A stretch of DNA of 33,227 bases, taken from assembly GCA_009377435.1 (NCBI GenBank), contig WHUC01000008.1:1-33227 (forward strand). The letters run 5' to 3'. The DNA is from Acidimicrobiia bacterium (lineage in GTDB: Bacteria; Actinomycetota; Acidimicrobiia; Spongiisociales; ZC4RG35). This document shows, one piece after another, positions 19,792 to 28,218 of the stretch; within the stretch, counting starts at the first letter, position 1; every line of letters begins with the position of its first letter. The position numbers and the translations under genes were made by a program. The notes beneath the pieces are model-generated. The model did not search any database and was not told where the DNA came from. It saw nothing but the letters and a program-made list of their open reading frames with translations.

Positions 19792-19959
19792 CCAGTGGTC
19801 TGTCGCCGAAATAGCTACGCGGTCTCGCCGGCCCTAGACGCCGCTTGCTGCGTCCTCGTCCTCGAAGCACCGCCCCGGGTGCGCCTTCGTTCTGCGTCCT
19901 TGCCATCGGCGCCGATGGCTCGGCGACACCGCAGCATCAATTCAGCGACAGACCACTGG
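19792..19959. repeat. Structured intergenic segment bounded by a 15-bp perfect inverted repeat
   Basis: CCAGTGGTCTGTCGC 19792-19806 and GCGACAGACCACTGG 19945-19959; internal 18-bp palindrome GCCATCGGCGCCGATGGC 19902-19919; GCACC-GCCCCG-GGTGC hairpin at about 19866-19881. Confidence 0.85.
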
Positions 19960-21244
19960 GGATGATCTCACGGAACTCGGTGACAAAGCCGTCGTCGGTG
20001 TCGGCCAGGTCGGTCATCCAGATCAACCAGTGTCCATCCGAGCGGGCCGGCACGGTGAGATCGAGACCCGACGGCCCTATCGAGCCCGATGCGATCCGCT
20101 CCCAGTCATCTGGCTCGGCCCCCACCGAATCCGACCAGAAGACCACCAGTTCGGTGCCCTCCGACGGGGACGACATGTCCAAAGCGGTCACCGTGCCCGT
20201 CACCGATATCACCACGCCCACCCCCTCCTTGAGTCGAGGAAGGGGATCACGGTACAGCTCGGTCCGCCACGACGTGCCCACGTCGCCGTCGGCTGCCATC
20301 TCCACGTCCTCGTCCCTCTCCTCGTGATCACCGAAGGGGTCGAGGGTGGCGACGTCGGTGACGAGGGGGAAATCGCCGGGGGGAGTCGTGGTGGTGGGAA
20401 CGGAGACGGTTATGGCGGCCGGTGCCGCCGGTGGCTGGACGACGGGAGGGATGAGGGGTGTGCCCTCGGGTACGAAGAGACGCGCTACTCCGAGGAGGAC
20501 CAGGGCGAGGACCACGAGACCGCCCGCCACGAAGAGCAATCTCCGTGACCACCCGGGTGATTCGGGTTCGGGTTGCCGGGGCCGGGGGGCCTCCCTCAAG
20601 GCAATCGCAAACCGTTCCGCACCCATCCTGCCGTTTCGGCCCGATGCCAGGATCCGGTCGATCATCGGCGAGAGACCGTCGATGGCCTCCGACGGAGGGC
20701 TCCCGATCGGGTTGGGATTGCCCAACAGACCCTGTTCCAGGGTGGAGGCAAGGGCGCTGACGTCACCCTCGGGTCGCGTTGTGACCGGTTTGCGGCCGAA
20801 GGCCCCCAACTTGGCCGGTTTGCCCACGGTGTAGGCGATGGCGCCCGGGTCGATGGCGCCGTGGACCACATCCACCCTGTGGAGTGTCGACAGGGCATCG
20901 GCCAGTCCGGGGGCGTTCTCGTGGAACGCGGCCACATCGATCGGTCTCCCGCCGGCGAGTCGTGACGCCAGGGTCGCTCCCCCCGTCCATTCCGACACCG
21001 AGTAGGCACCGCCGGTCACCTCCTCGACCCCATAGACGACGGCGATATGGGGGTGGTTGACCTTGGAGGCCTCGAGGACGGCGTCGACGAAGGCTCTTCT
21101 CCGCTGTGGGGTGGTGTCGGGTCCGAGAGAACGGATGAGAACGGGACGATCGAGTGGTTCGTCGGTGGCTAGCCACTCCTCCACATCACCATCGCGTCCG
21201 AGACGTACCTCGAGACGGTATCTGGCGGCTATCGGTGGGGGCAT
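19937..21244 (-). CDS. Membrane pseudokinase with extracytoplasmic jelly-roll-like domain (MviN C-terminal-half type)
   Basis: Kinase-like N-lobe and C-lobe with degenerate motifs (VLIRSL, VVHGAIDPGA, LGAFG), TM LLFVAGGLVVLALVLLGVARLFV, then FGDHEERDEDVEMAADGDVGTSWRTELYRDP.... Confidence 0.78.
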   Translation of the reverse strand: MPPPIAARYRLEVRLGRDGDVEEWLATDEPLDRPVLIRSLGPDTTPQRRRAFVDAVLEASKVNHPHIAVVYGVEEVTGGAYSVSEWTGGATLASRLAGGRPIDVAAFHENAPGLADALSTLHRVDVVHGAIDPGAIAYTVGKPAKLGAFGRKPVTTRPEGDVSALASTLEQGLLGNPNPIGSPPSEAIDGLSPMIDRILASGRNGRMGAERFAIALREAPRPRQPEPESPGWSRRLLFVAGGLVVLALVLLGVARLFVPEGTPLIPPVVQPPAAPAAITVSVPTTTTPPGDFPLVTDVATLDPFGDHEERDEDVEMAADGDVGTSWRTELYRDPLPRLKEGVGVVISVTGTVTALDMSSPSEGTELVVFWSDSVGAEPDDWERIASGSIGPSGLDLTVPARSDGHWLIWMTDLADTDDGFVTEFREIIPSGLSLN

Positions 21245-21304
21245 CTGATCTTCCTGGGAACCTCCTAAACAGGTGCAGGTCGTAACTCTGACCGCCCAAC
21301 GGCA

Positions 21305-22039
21305 TTAGGCGACCGGCGCCTGGTTCCGGGGTCGGTCCCGGCGATACACGCCGAGTATCGTGGAATGGGTGGTGAAGCCGTGCTCACGGTACAGGGCTAT
21401 GACGCCATCGGCGTCGGGACGGACGTTGAGGACCATGCGCTGACAAGCGTTCTCGAGAGCCCATGCCTTCGCCGACGCGATCAGAATCGAGCCGACCCCC
21501 CTTCCCTGCCAGTTGGGATGCGTGGCGACCCGCTGTAGATACCCGATGGCGTATCGGTCGGCGCCGACGATGGCGAAACCGGTGAGCTGTTCCCCGTCGG
21601 TGGTGACGAAGATCTCGGACCGCGGCGTGGCCCCGAGGGCGTCCCTGAGACCGAGCCTGCCCACCCTCCAAGGCTTCTCGAACGCCGAGTTGTCGATCTC
21701 GGCGAGCCGCTCGAGACCGCCGGTATGGGTACTCGCCGCCCCATGGACATCGGGGGAATGCGCCAGGTCGCAACTCATGACCATCAATTCGAGATCGGGC
21801 ACGAAACCCCGGGATTCCCAGCGCGGCCACTCCTCCACAGGGACGGCCGGTGACCTGACCGTGGGAACCCACTCGAGTGTGGCCGTCACGCACGCCTCGA
21901 CGAACGAGTCGGTGGCGAAACCCACCCGTATGGCGGCGACATCGGCGTCGTCATCCCAGGGCCGCACGTGGCTCCGCATCACCAGACGTCGGAAGACGAC
22001 CTCGCCCGGCCATTCACCTGCGCGTCGCAATCCGGTCAT
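21305..22039 (-). CDS. GNAT-family N-acetyltransferase
   Basis: YLQRVATHPNWQGRGVGSILIASAKAWALENACQRMVLNVRPDADGVIALYREHGF; start set at ATG 22039. Confidence 0.85.
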   Translation of the reverse strand: MTGLRRAGEWPGEVVFRRLVMRSHVRPWDDDADVAAIRVGFATDSFVEACVTATLEWVPTVRSPAVPVEEWPRWESRGFVPDLELMVMSCDLAHSPDVHGAASTHTGGLERLAEIDNSAFEKPWRVGRLGLRDALGATPRSEIFVTTDGEQLTGFAIVGADRYAIGYLQRVATHPNWQGRGVGSILIASAKAWALENACQRMVLNVRPDADGVIALYREHGFTTHSTILGVYRRDRPRNQAPVA

Positions 22040-22060
22040 CACATATGGGACAGTACGGGT

Positions 22061-23062
22061 GTGGATCTGGTCTACGTGACACATCCGGCGTTCGCCCTGC
22101 ACGACACGGGCGACTGGCATCCGGAACGCCCGGCGCGTCTCCGGGCTGTCGAGGCGGGGGTACACAACTCCGGGTTGAATGTGATCGAGATCGAGGCCGG
22201 CCCCGTCGACCGACGGCTCCTCGAGTCCGTTCACCGCCCGGGCTATGTCGCCGCCATCGAGAGGTTCATCGCCGGCGGTGGTGGGGAGCTCGATCCCGAC
22301 ACCGTGGTCGGTGGGGAGTCGTGGATGGCCGCCATCCATGCGGCCGGTGCGGGCATCGATGCGGTGGAGGCGCTCTCCCCGGGGAGAACCGCCTTTGTCG
22401 CGACCCGACCCCCCGGTCATCACGCTCTACCCGACCGGGCGATGGGGTTTTGCGTGTTCAACAACATTGCCATCACGGCCCGGTATCTGATCGACTCCGG
22501 TCAGCGGGTGGCCATCGTGGACTGGGACGTGCACCATGGCAATGGAACCGAGACGATCTTCGCCGATGAGCCCGACGCTCTCTACATGAGCATCCACCAG
22601 CATCCCTTCTATCCCTTCGAGGGGTCGCTGGAGAATCTTGGTTTCGGGGAAGCCGCCGGAATGACCCTCAACCTCCCCGTTCCCGCCCACACGGCAGGCG
22701 ATCTGTACGCCGCTGCCTTCACCGACCTCTTCCTTCCCGTCCTCTCCGCCTTCAAGCCGGATTGGATCCTGGTCTCGGGCGGTTTCGACGCCCACAGTGG
22801 CGATCCGCTGGCCGAGCTCAGGCTCGAGTCAGCCGATTACGGGTGGTTCGCCTCGAAACTGGTCGCGGTGGTCCCCCCGCACCGACTCGCCATCTTTCTC
22901 GAGGGTGGTTACCACCTGCCGGCCCTCGCCGACTCGGTCGAGATGAGTCTGCGGGGTGGTGCCGGTGATGAGTTCGCAATTCCGCAGGGTTCCTCCCCCG
23001 AGGTCGCCTGGTCCAACCTGCGCAGGCTTATCGATATAGCCCGCAAGCACTGGGACATCTGA
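22061..23062 (+). CDS. Histone deacetylase/AcuC-family zinc deacetylase
   Basis: RPPGHHALPDRAMGFCVFNNIAITA, VDWDVHHGNGTE, GGFDAHSGDPLA, EGGYHLPALADSV; GTG start at 22061. Confidence 0.9.
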   Translation: MDLVYVTHPAFALHDTGDWHPERPARLRAVEAGVHNSGLNVIEIEAGPVDRRLLESVHRPGYVAAIERFIAGGGGELDPDTVVGGESWMAAIHAAGAGIDAVEALSPGRTAFVATRPPGHHALPDRAMGFCVFNNIAITARYLIDSGQRVAIVDWDVHHGNGTETIFADEPDALYMSIHQHPFYPFEGSLENLGFGEAAGMTLNLPVPAHTAGDLYAAAFTDLFLPVLSAFKPDWILVSGGFDAHSGDPLAELRLESADYGWFASKLVAVVPPHRLAIFLEGGYHLPALADSVEMSLRGGAGDEFAIPQGSSPEVAWSNLRRLIDIARKHWDI

Positions 23063-23088
23063 GCGGCCGGCTGTAACGCGGGCCGCTC
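23061..23088 (+). repeat. Perfect 8-bp hairpin GAGCGGCC-GGCTGTAACGCG-GGCCGCTC overlapping the HDAC stop codon
   Basis: Read directly; possible attenuator between HDAC and pcnA; no U-tract. Confidence 0.5.
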
Positions 23089-23109
23089 CGCCATCTACCA
23101 TCCTGGCCT

Positions 23110-24486
23110 GTGATTCCGGACCGATTCCGCTGGATACTCGACCCAGCCCTCCCCCCGATCCAGCTCGCCGAGCTGTTCAGCGAAGCCCGCCACAGTCTCT
23201 GTCTGGTCGGTGGGTCGGTGCGCGACGCCTTTCTCGGGCGACAGAGTCCCGATTTCGATTTCACCACCGACGCCCGTCCCGGGGAGATCCGAGGGTTGGT
23301 GGCGGGGTGGGCCGACGCCGTGTTCGAGGTCGGCGCCGCCTTCGGAACCATCGGCGCCAGGAAAGGGGATCACGACATCGAGATCACCACTTTTCGCCAG
23401 GAGATCTATCGCGACGATAGCCGCAAGCCGGAGGTCACCTTCTCGGACGATATCGAGACCGATCTCTCCCGGCGCGACTTCACTGTCAACGCCATGGCAT
23501 TCGAGCTCCCCTCCCTCGCTCTGGTCGATCCCTACGGCGGCTCGGCCGATCTGGTGGCGGGCATCCTGAGGACACCGCTTGCTCCGGAGATCTCCTTTGG
23601 TGACGACCCCCTACGGATGATGCGGATGTATCGGTTCCAGGCGCAGTTCGGCTTCACACCCGATGCCGCCGTCGAGACCGCCGCGTCCGAGATGGCCGGT
23701 CGACTCGACATCGTCTCGGCGGAGAGGATCCGCGACGAGCTCAACAAGTTGATCGTTGCACCCCATGTCGACCTGGGATTGGAGGGCCTTGTGAGATCGG
23801 GTCTGGCCGACCACTTCATTCCCGAGCTCCCCGCCCTGGCCATGGAGCAGGACCCGGTTCATCGTCACAAGGACGTGCTTGCCCACACCATCGCCGTGGT
23901 GGCGACCGCCAGCCCCGATCTGACACTCCGGCTCGCCGCCCTGATGCACGACATCGGGAAACCCGCCACGCGGAACATCAATTCCGACGGGGTTGCCTTC
24001 CACCACCACGAGGTCGTTGGCGCCAGGATGACACGGACCAGAATGGCTGCCCTCCAGTACCCGAAACGGCTCATCTCCGATGTCAGCCGGTTGGTGTTCC
24101 TCCATCTCCGACCCCACACCCTCGAGATGGGTTGGACCGACTCGGCGGTGCGACGCTACGTACGTGACGCCGGCCCCCTCCTCGAACGTCTCAACGAGCT
24201 GGTCCGTTGCGACGTGACCACGGCGAACCGACGACGTGCGCAGGTCATCCAGCGTCGTATCGACGAGTTGGAGGCGCGGATCGATCATCTCGCCGAGCAG
24301 GAGGAGCTCGCCGCCATCCGACCTCCTATTGACGGGCACGATGTGATGCGGATCCTCGACATACCCCCCGGTCCCCGTGTCGGGGAGGTGATGGACATGT
24401 TGCTGGAGAAACGTCTCGACGATGGGCCGTACCCGGTCGACGAGGCGGAGCTTCTCGTCCGCGAATGGGGTGAGACCCACCCCTGA
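23110..24486 (+). CDS. pcnA: CCA tRNA nucleotidyltransferase / PcnA-family with HD domain
   Basis: LVGGSVRDAFLGRQSPDFDFTTDARP, RRDFTVNAMAFEL, HHHEVVGARMTRTRM; GTG start. Confidence 0.93.
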   Translation: MIPDRFRWILDPALPPIQLAELFSEARHSLCLVGGSVRDAFLGRQSPDFDFTTDARPGEIRGLVAGWADAVFEVGAAFGTIGARKGDHDIEITTFRQEIYRDDSRKPEVTFSDDIETDLSRRDFTVNAMAFELPSLALVDPYGGSADLVAGILRTPLAPEISFGDDPLRMMRMYRFQAQFGFTPDAAVETAASEMAGRLDIVSAERIRDELNKLIVAPHVDLGLEGLVRSGLADHFIPELPALAMEQDPVHRHKDVLAHTIAVVATASPDLTLRLAALMHDIGKPATRNINSDGVAFHHHEVVGARMTRTRMAALQYPKRLISDVSRLVFLHLRPHTLEMGWTDSAVRRYVRDAGPLLERLNELVRCDVTTANRRRAQVIQRRIDELEARIDHLAEQEELAAIRPPIDGHDVMRILDIPPGPRVGEVMDMLLEKRLDDGPYPVDEAELLVREWGETHP

Positions 24487-24495
24487 TCCGGGGCT

Positions 24496-24515
24496 ATGCG
24501 CATATGCGTATAATG
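24496..24515 (+). promoter_or_regulatory. ArgR-operator-like sequence overlapping a -10 (ATGCGCATATGCGTATAATG), argC promoter
   Basis: 20 bp identical to 27755-27774 upstream of argR; contains the palindrome CGCATATGCG and TATAAT 24509-24514, 6 nt before the argC ATG. Confidence 0.75.
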
Positions 24516-24520
24516 TGGTG

Positions 24521-25540
24521 ATGTTCAACGCAGCCGTGCTCGGTGCCTCCGGTTACGCCGGTGGCGAGATGGTGCGGATCCTCGATCGTCATCCCGGGAT
24601 CGCCGTCAGCCATCTCGGCGCCCACAGTCGCGCCGGGGAGACACTGAGTGCCGTGCAGCCCCACCTCACCGACGGTGGACGAACACTCGGGGACAATGAT
24701 CCCGATCACATCCCCGACGACGTCGATGTCGCCTTTCTCGCCCTGCCGCACGGATCGTCCACCGAAACCGGTATCGCCCTGCGGGATCGGGGGATAACGG
24801 TGGTCGACCTCGGATCAGACTTCCGTCTCGACAGCAACGAGCGGTACCGACAGGCCTACGGGTCGGACCACCCCCGACCCGATCACCTCCCGGAGTGGAG
24901 ATACGGCCTCCCCGAGCTCTTCGATGTGACCGAATCCCGTCAGGTGGCCGCCCCCGGCTGCTATCCGACGGCGGTGCTCCTCGCCATCGCCCCCCTCGCC
25001 GCCGCCGGACTGGTCGATCCGTCGGCCATTGTCGCCGACTGTCTCTCCGGGGTGTCGGGGGCGGGACGCGCCCTCCGTGAGGATCTGGCGTATGGGGCTG
25101 TGGACGAGGGGGTGCGGGCATATGCGGTGACCACCCACCGGCATCGTCCCGAGATCGAGATGGCACTCGAGGCCTACGGGATCGACCATCCCCGTGTCGT
25201 CTTCACCCCCCACCTCGTCCCCATGCTCCGCGGCGAGTTGGCGACGGTCACCGCCCCCACCGAGACGGATGTCTCCACCGCCCGGGATGCCCTCGAGGAG
25301 GTGTACTCGGACAAGGTCTTCGTGTCCGTCATCGATGGACCACCCCAGACCCGTTGGGTCGTCGGTTCCAATCGCACCCTCATCGCGGTGTGGGTGGACG
25401 AGTGGACCGGTCGTCTCATAGTCCAGTCGGCCATCGACAACCTCGTCAAGGGGGCGGCCGGACAGGCGGTGCAGTGCGCCAACCTCATGCTGGGCCTCGA
25501 CGAGACCGCCGGTCTCTCCCTCGACGGGTGGATGCCCTAG
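24521..25540 (+). CDS. argC: N-acetyl-gamma-glutamyl-phosphate reductase
   Basis: MFNAAVLGASGYAGGEMVRILDRHPG, VAAPGCYPTAVLLAIAPL, DNLVKGAAGQAVQCANLMLG. Confidence 0.95.
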   Translation: MFNAAVLGASGYAGGEMVRILDRHPGIAVSHLGAHSRAGETLSAVQPHLTDGGRTLGDNDPDHIPDDVDVAFLALPHGSSTETGIALRDRGITVVDLGSDFRLDSNERYRQAYGSDHPRPDHLPEWRYGLPELFDVTESRQVAAPGCYPTAVLLAIAPLAAAGLVDPSAIVADCLSGVSGAGRALREDLAYGAVDEGVRAYAVTTHRHRPEIEMALEAYGIDHPRVVFTPHLVPMLRGELATVTAPTETDVSTARDALEEVYSDKVFVSVIDGPPQTRWVVGSNRTLIAVWVDEWTGRLIVQSAIDNLVKGAAGQAVQCANLMLGLDETAGLSLDGWMP

Positions 25541-25635
25541 TGGTCTCCCACACCCCAGCACGGTCCGTTCTGGCGCGCTATTCGTGCGCCATGGAGCCGG
25601 AATCGGGCGCGAGAACGGTGGTGATCCGCCCATGA
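25540..25635 (+). CDS. Candidate 31-aa small ORF between argC and argB
   Basis: GTG shares a nucleotide with the argC TAG (TAGTG) and its TGA overlaps the argB ATG (ATGA): MVSHTPARSVLARYSCAMEPESGARTVVIRP*. Confidence 0.3.
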   Translation: MVSHTPARSVLARYSCAMEPESGARTVVIRP

Positions 25636-26534
25636 ATGTCGGCCACGGGCAACCCGATCCCATCAAGACCCGGATCGCCAACTCCATGGGCAAGGCGAGG
25701 ATCCTCATGGAGGCGTTGCCCTACATCCGCGAGTTCCGCGGACGTGTCGTGGTGATCAAGTACGGTGGATCGACGATGGTCGATCCCCGGTTCAGGGAGA
25801 GCTTCGCCGGCGACATCACCTTGTTGTCGACGGTGGGTATCCACCCCGTGATCGTCCACGGTGGCGGGCCACAGATTTCAGCGGCGCTGGAGGCCGAGGG
25901 GATCGTGACGTCATGGGTCGATGGGTTGCGGGTCACCGATGAGCGCGTGATCGAATTGGTGCAAAGGGTCCTGATCGGCGAGGTCAACGTGGATATCGTC
26001 CGCATGCTCGGTGGACAGGGTGCCCGCGCCATCGGGATTTCGGGGATCGACGCCGGGTTGTTCACCGCCCGCCCCCTGGACAGTCGTCTCGGTTACGTCG
26101 GGGAGATAACCGATGTGCACGGCGACCTCATCAGGAGACTTCTCGCCGAAGGGTTGGTGCCGGTGGTGGCCCCGCTTGCCCGGGGTGGGGACGGTGGGGT
26201 GTACAACTGCAACGCCGATACTGCCGCTGCGGCTCTCGCCAAGGCGATATCCGCCCAGAAGCTGGTCTATCTGACCGATGTCGACGGGGTCTACCGCGAT
26301 CCGGAGGACCGATCCTCGCTGATCTCGAGGATGGACCTCGCCGATCTCCGTGAGTTGGTGCCGTCCATCGGCGGGGGCATGCGGCCCAAGCTGCAATCGG
26401 TGATAGACGCCCTCGAGGGTGGGGTGAGACATGCCCACATCCTCGATGGACGGATCCAACACTCCATCCTCCTCGAGATCTTCACCCCGGAGGGCATCGG
26501 GACGATGTTCGAGAGCGAGACGGCGACCTCATGA
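25632..26534 (+). CDS. argB: Acetylglutamate kinase
   Basis: VVVIKYGGSTMVDPRFRESFAGDITLLSTVGIHPVIVHGGGPQIS, VYNCNADTAAAALAKAI. Confidence 0.95.
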   Translation: MNVGHGQPDPIKTRIANSMGKARILMEALPYIREFRGRVVVIKYGGSTMVDPRFRESFAGDITLLSTVGIHPVIVHGGGPQISAALEAEGIVTSWVDGLRVTDERVIELVQRVLIGEVNVDIVRMLGGQGARAIGISGIDAGLFTARPLDSRLGYVGEITDVHGDLIRRLLAEGLVPVVAPLARGGDGGVYNCNADTAAAALAKAISAQKLVYLTDVDGVYRDPEDRSSLISRMDLADLRELVPSIGGGMRPKLQSVIDALEGGVRHAHILDGRIQHSILLEIFTPEGIGTMFESETATS

Positions 26535-27697
26535 ATGTCATCGAGCGCGAGTCGCATGCTGTGATGCAGACCTACGGGAGGACCCCCGTCGAGTTCGTCT
26601 CCGGGGAGGGTTCCTGGCTCACCGACTCCGAGGGTAAACGCTACCTCGACTGTCTTACCGGTCTCGCCGTCGTCTCGGTTGGTCATGCCAATCCCGCCGT
26701 GGCCAGTGCGGTCGCCGACCAGATGGCCACGCTGGTCCACGTCTCCAATTTCTTCTACACCGAACCGATGGTGGAGCTCGCCGAGCGACTGAACCGTCTC
26801 TCCGGTCTCGACCGGGTGTTCTTCGCCAATTGTGGGGCCACCGCCAACGAGGCCGCCATCAAGTTGGCTCGACGCTGGGGTCAGAGACGACGGGGCACCG
26901 AGTGTCATGAGGTGCTCTCCCTGCTCGATTCCTTCCACGGCCGAACCCTGGCGACCCTGGCCGCCACCGGACAGGAGACCAAACAGGCCGTGTTCCGGCC
27001 GCTTCCCCCCGGGTTCTCCCAGGTGCCCCGGGGTGACATCGAGGCCCTCGAGGCCCGGGTCGGTCCCGGCACCGCCGCGGTGATGATCGAGACCACCCAG
27101 GGTGAGGGCGGGGTGGTACCCCTCGACACGGCATATCTCGCCGAGGTGCGCCGTCTATGTGACGAACGGGAGGTGCTGTTGATCGTGGACGATGTCCAGA
27201 CCGGTGTGGGTAGGACGGGGTCGTGGTTCTCATGGCAGCAACTCGGGTTCGAGCCCGATATCGCCACCACCGCCAAGGCCTTGGCCAACGGGCTTCCTCT
27301 CGGGGTGGCGATGGCCCGGGAGGATGTGGCCACCGCCTTCGAGAAGGGCGACCACGCCACCACCTTCGGTGGGGGGCCGGTGGTATGTCGGGCCGCCCTC
27401 GCCGTTCTCGACGAGATCGAGGGTCGTGATCTGCTCACCAACACGACGGAGCGCTCACAGCAGTTCCGGGATGAACTCACCAGCCTCGATGGCGTGACCG
27501 AGGTCAGGGGCCGGGGGCTGCTACTCGCAGCCGTGCTCGAAACTGATCGGGCATCCGAGGTGGCGGCGCGCTGTCTCGACGAGGGCCTCGTGGTGAACGC
27601 GGTCCAACCCGACGCCATCCGGTTCGCCCCACCCCTCACCATCAGCCCCGACGAGGTGACCACCGCCGTCTCCCGCTTGGGGGCGGCGTTGCGCTGA
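26531..27697 (+). CDS. argD: Acetylornithine aminotransferase
   Basis: FFANCGATANEAAIKLARRWG, LLIVDDVQTGVGRTGSWFSWQQLGFEPDIATTAKALANGLPLG; ATGA overlap with argB. Confidence 0.95.
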   Translation: MNVIERESHAVMQTYGRTPVEFVSGEGSWLTDSEGKRYLDCLTGLAVVSVGHANPAVASAVADQMATLVHVSNFFYTEPMVELAERLNRLSGLDRVFFANCGATANEAAIKLARRWGQRRRGTECHEVLSLLDSFHGRTLATLAATGQETKQAVFRPLPPGFSQVPRGDIEALEARVGPGTAAVMIETTQGEGGVVPLDTAYLAEVRRLCDEREVLLIVDDVQTGVGRTGSWFSWQQLGFEPDIATTAKALANGLPLGVAMAREDVATAFEKGDHATTFGGGPVVCRAALAVLDEIEGRDLLTNTTERSQQFRDELTSLDGVTEVRGRGLLLAAVLETDRASEVAARCLDEGLVVNAVQPDAIRFAPPLTISPDEVTTAVSRLGAALR

Positions 27698-27754
27698 TCG
27701 CACGGCAGTTCCGGTTTTCTTGGCCGCGGAACGCGTCAAAACGGATCTGGTTCC

Positions 27755-27774
27755 ATGCGCATATGCGTATAATG
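27755..27774 (+). promoter_or_regulatory. ArgR-operator-like sequence overlapping a -10, argR promoter
   Basis: ATGCGCATATGCGTATAATG, identical to the argC copy; TATAAT 27768-27773, 6 nt before the argR ATG. Confidence 0.75.
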
Positions 27775-27779
27775 ATGCG

Positions 27780-28217
27780 ATGCCTGCAACCGCCGACCGG
27801 AGACGCGCCATCCGGGCCCTCATCGAGGAACGACCCATAACCAGCCAGTCGGAGCTGGTCGAGCTGCTCGACGGTGTAGGGTTCGGTGTCACCCAGGCCA
27901 CGGTGAGTCGCGATCTCTATGCGCTCGGCGCTGGCAAGGACGGTGACCGGTACGTGTTGGGGGAAGCACCGGACCCCGACGCCGTCACCCGTCATCTCCA
28001 CAGGACGGTGGCCGATTGGGCCCGGGCGATAATCCCGTCGGGCAATCTGATCGTCATCCACACCCCACCCGGTGCCGGCCAGGTGGTGGCAGCCGCCGTC
28101 GACGACGCCGAAATAGATGGCGTCGTCGGCTCCGTGGCCGGTGACGACACCGTCCTGGTGGTGGTCGCCGAGGGGCTGGCGGCTTCCGAGGTCATCGACA
28201 GATTGAGAACGGAGTGA
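27780..28217 (+). CDS. argR: Arginine repressor ArgR
   Basis: [51 protein letters not shown]..., [35 protein letters not shown]. Confidence 0.94.
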   Translation: MPATADRRRAIRALIEERPITSQSELVELLDGVGFGVTQATVSRDLYALGAGKDGDRYVLGEAPDPDAVTRHLHRTVADWARAIIPSGNLIVIHTPPGAGQVVAAAVDDAEIDGVVGSVAGDDTVLVVVAEGLAASEVIDRLRTE

Positions 28218-28218
28218 G

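Noticed and set aside
19679-19906. 75-aa minus-strand ORF upstream of sigM
   Set aside because: Overlaps the sigM start and consists of translated inverted repeats; the 40-aa coupled ORF is the only mildly plausible alternative.
21245-21304. Remnant of murJ upstream of the pseudokinase
   Set aside because: Only a 60-bp gap with an ordinary ribosome-binding site; no MurJ-like codons seen.
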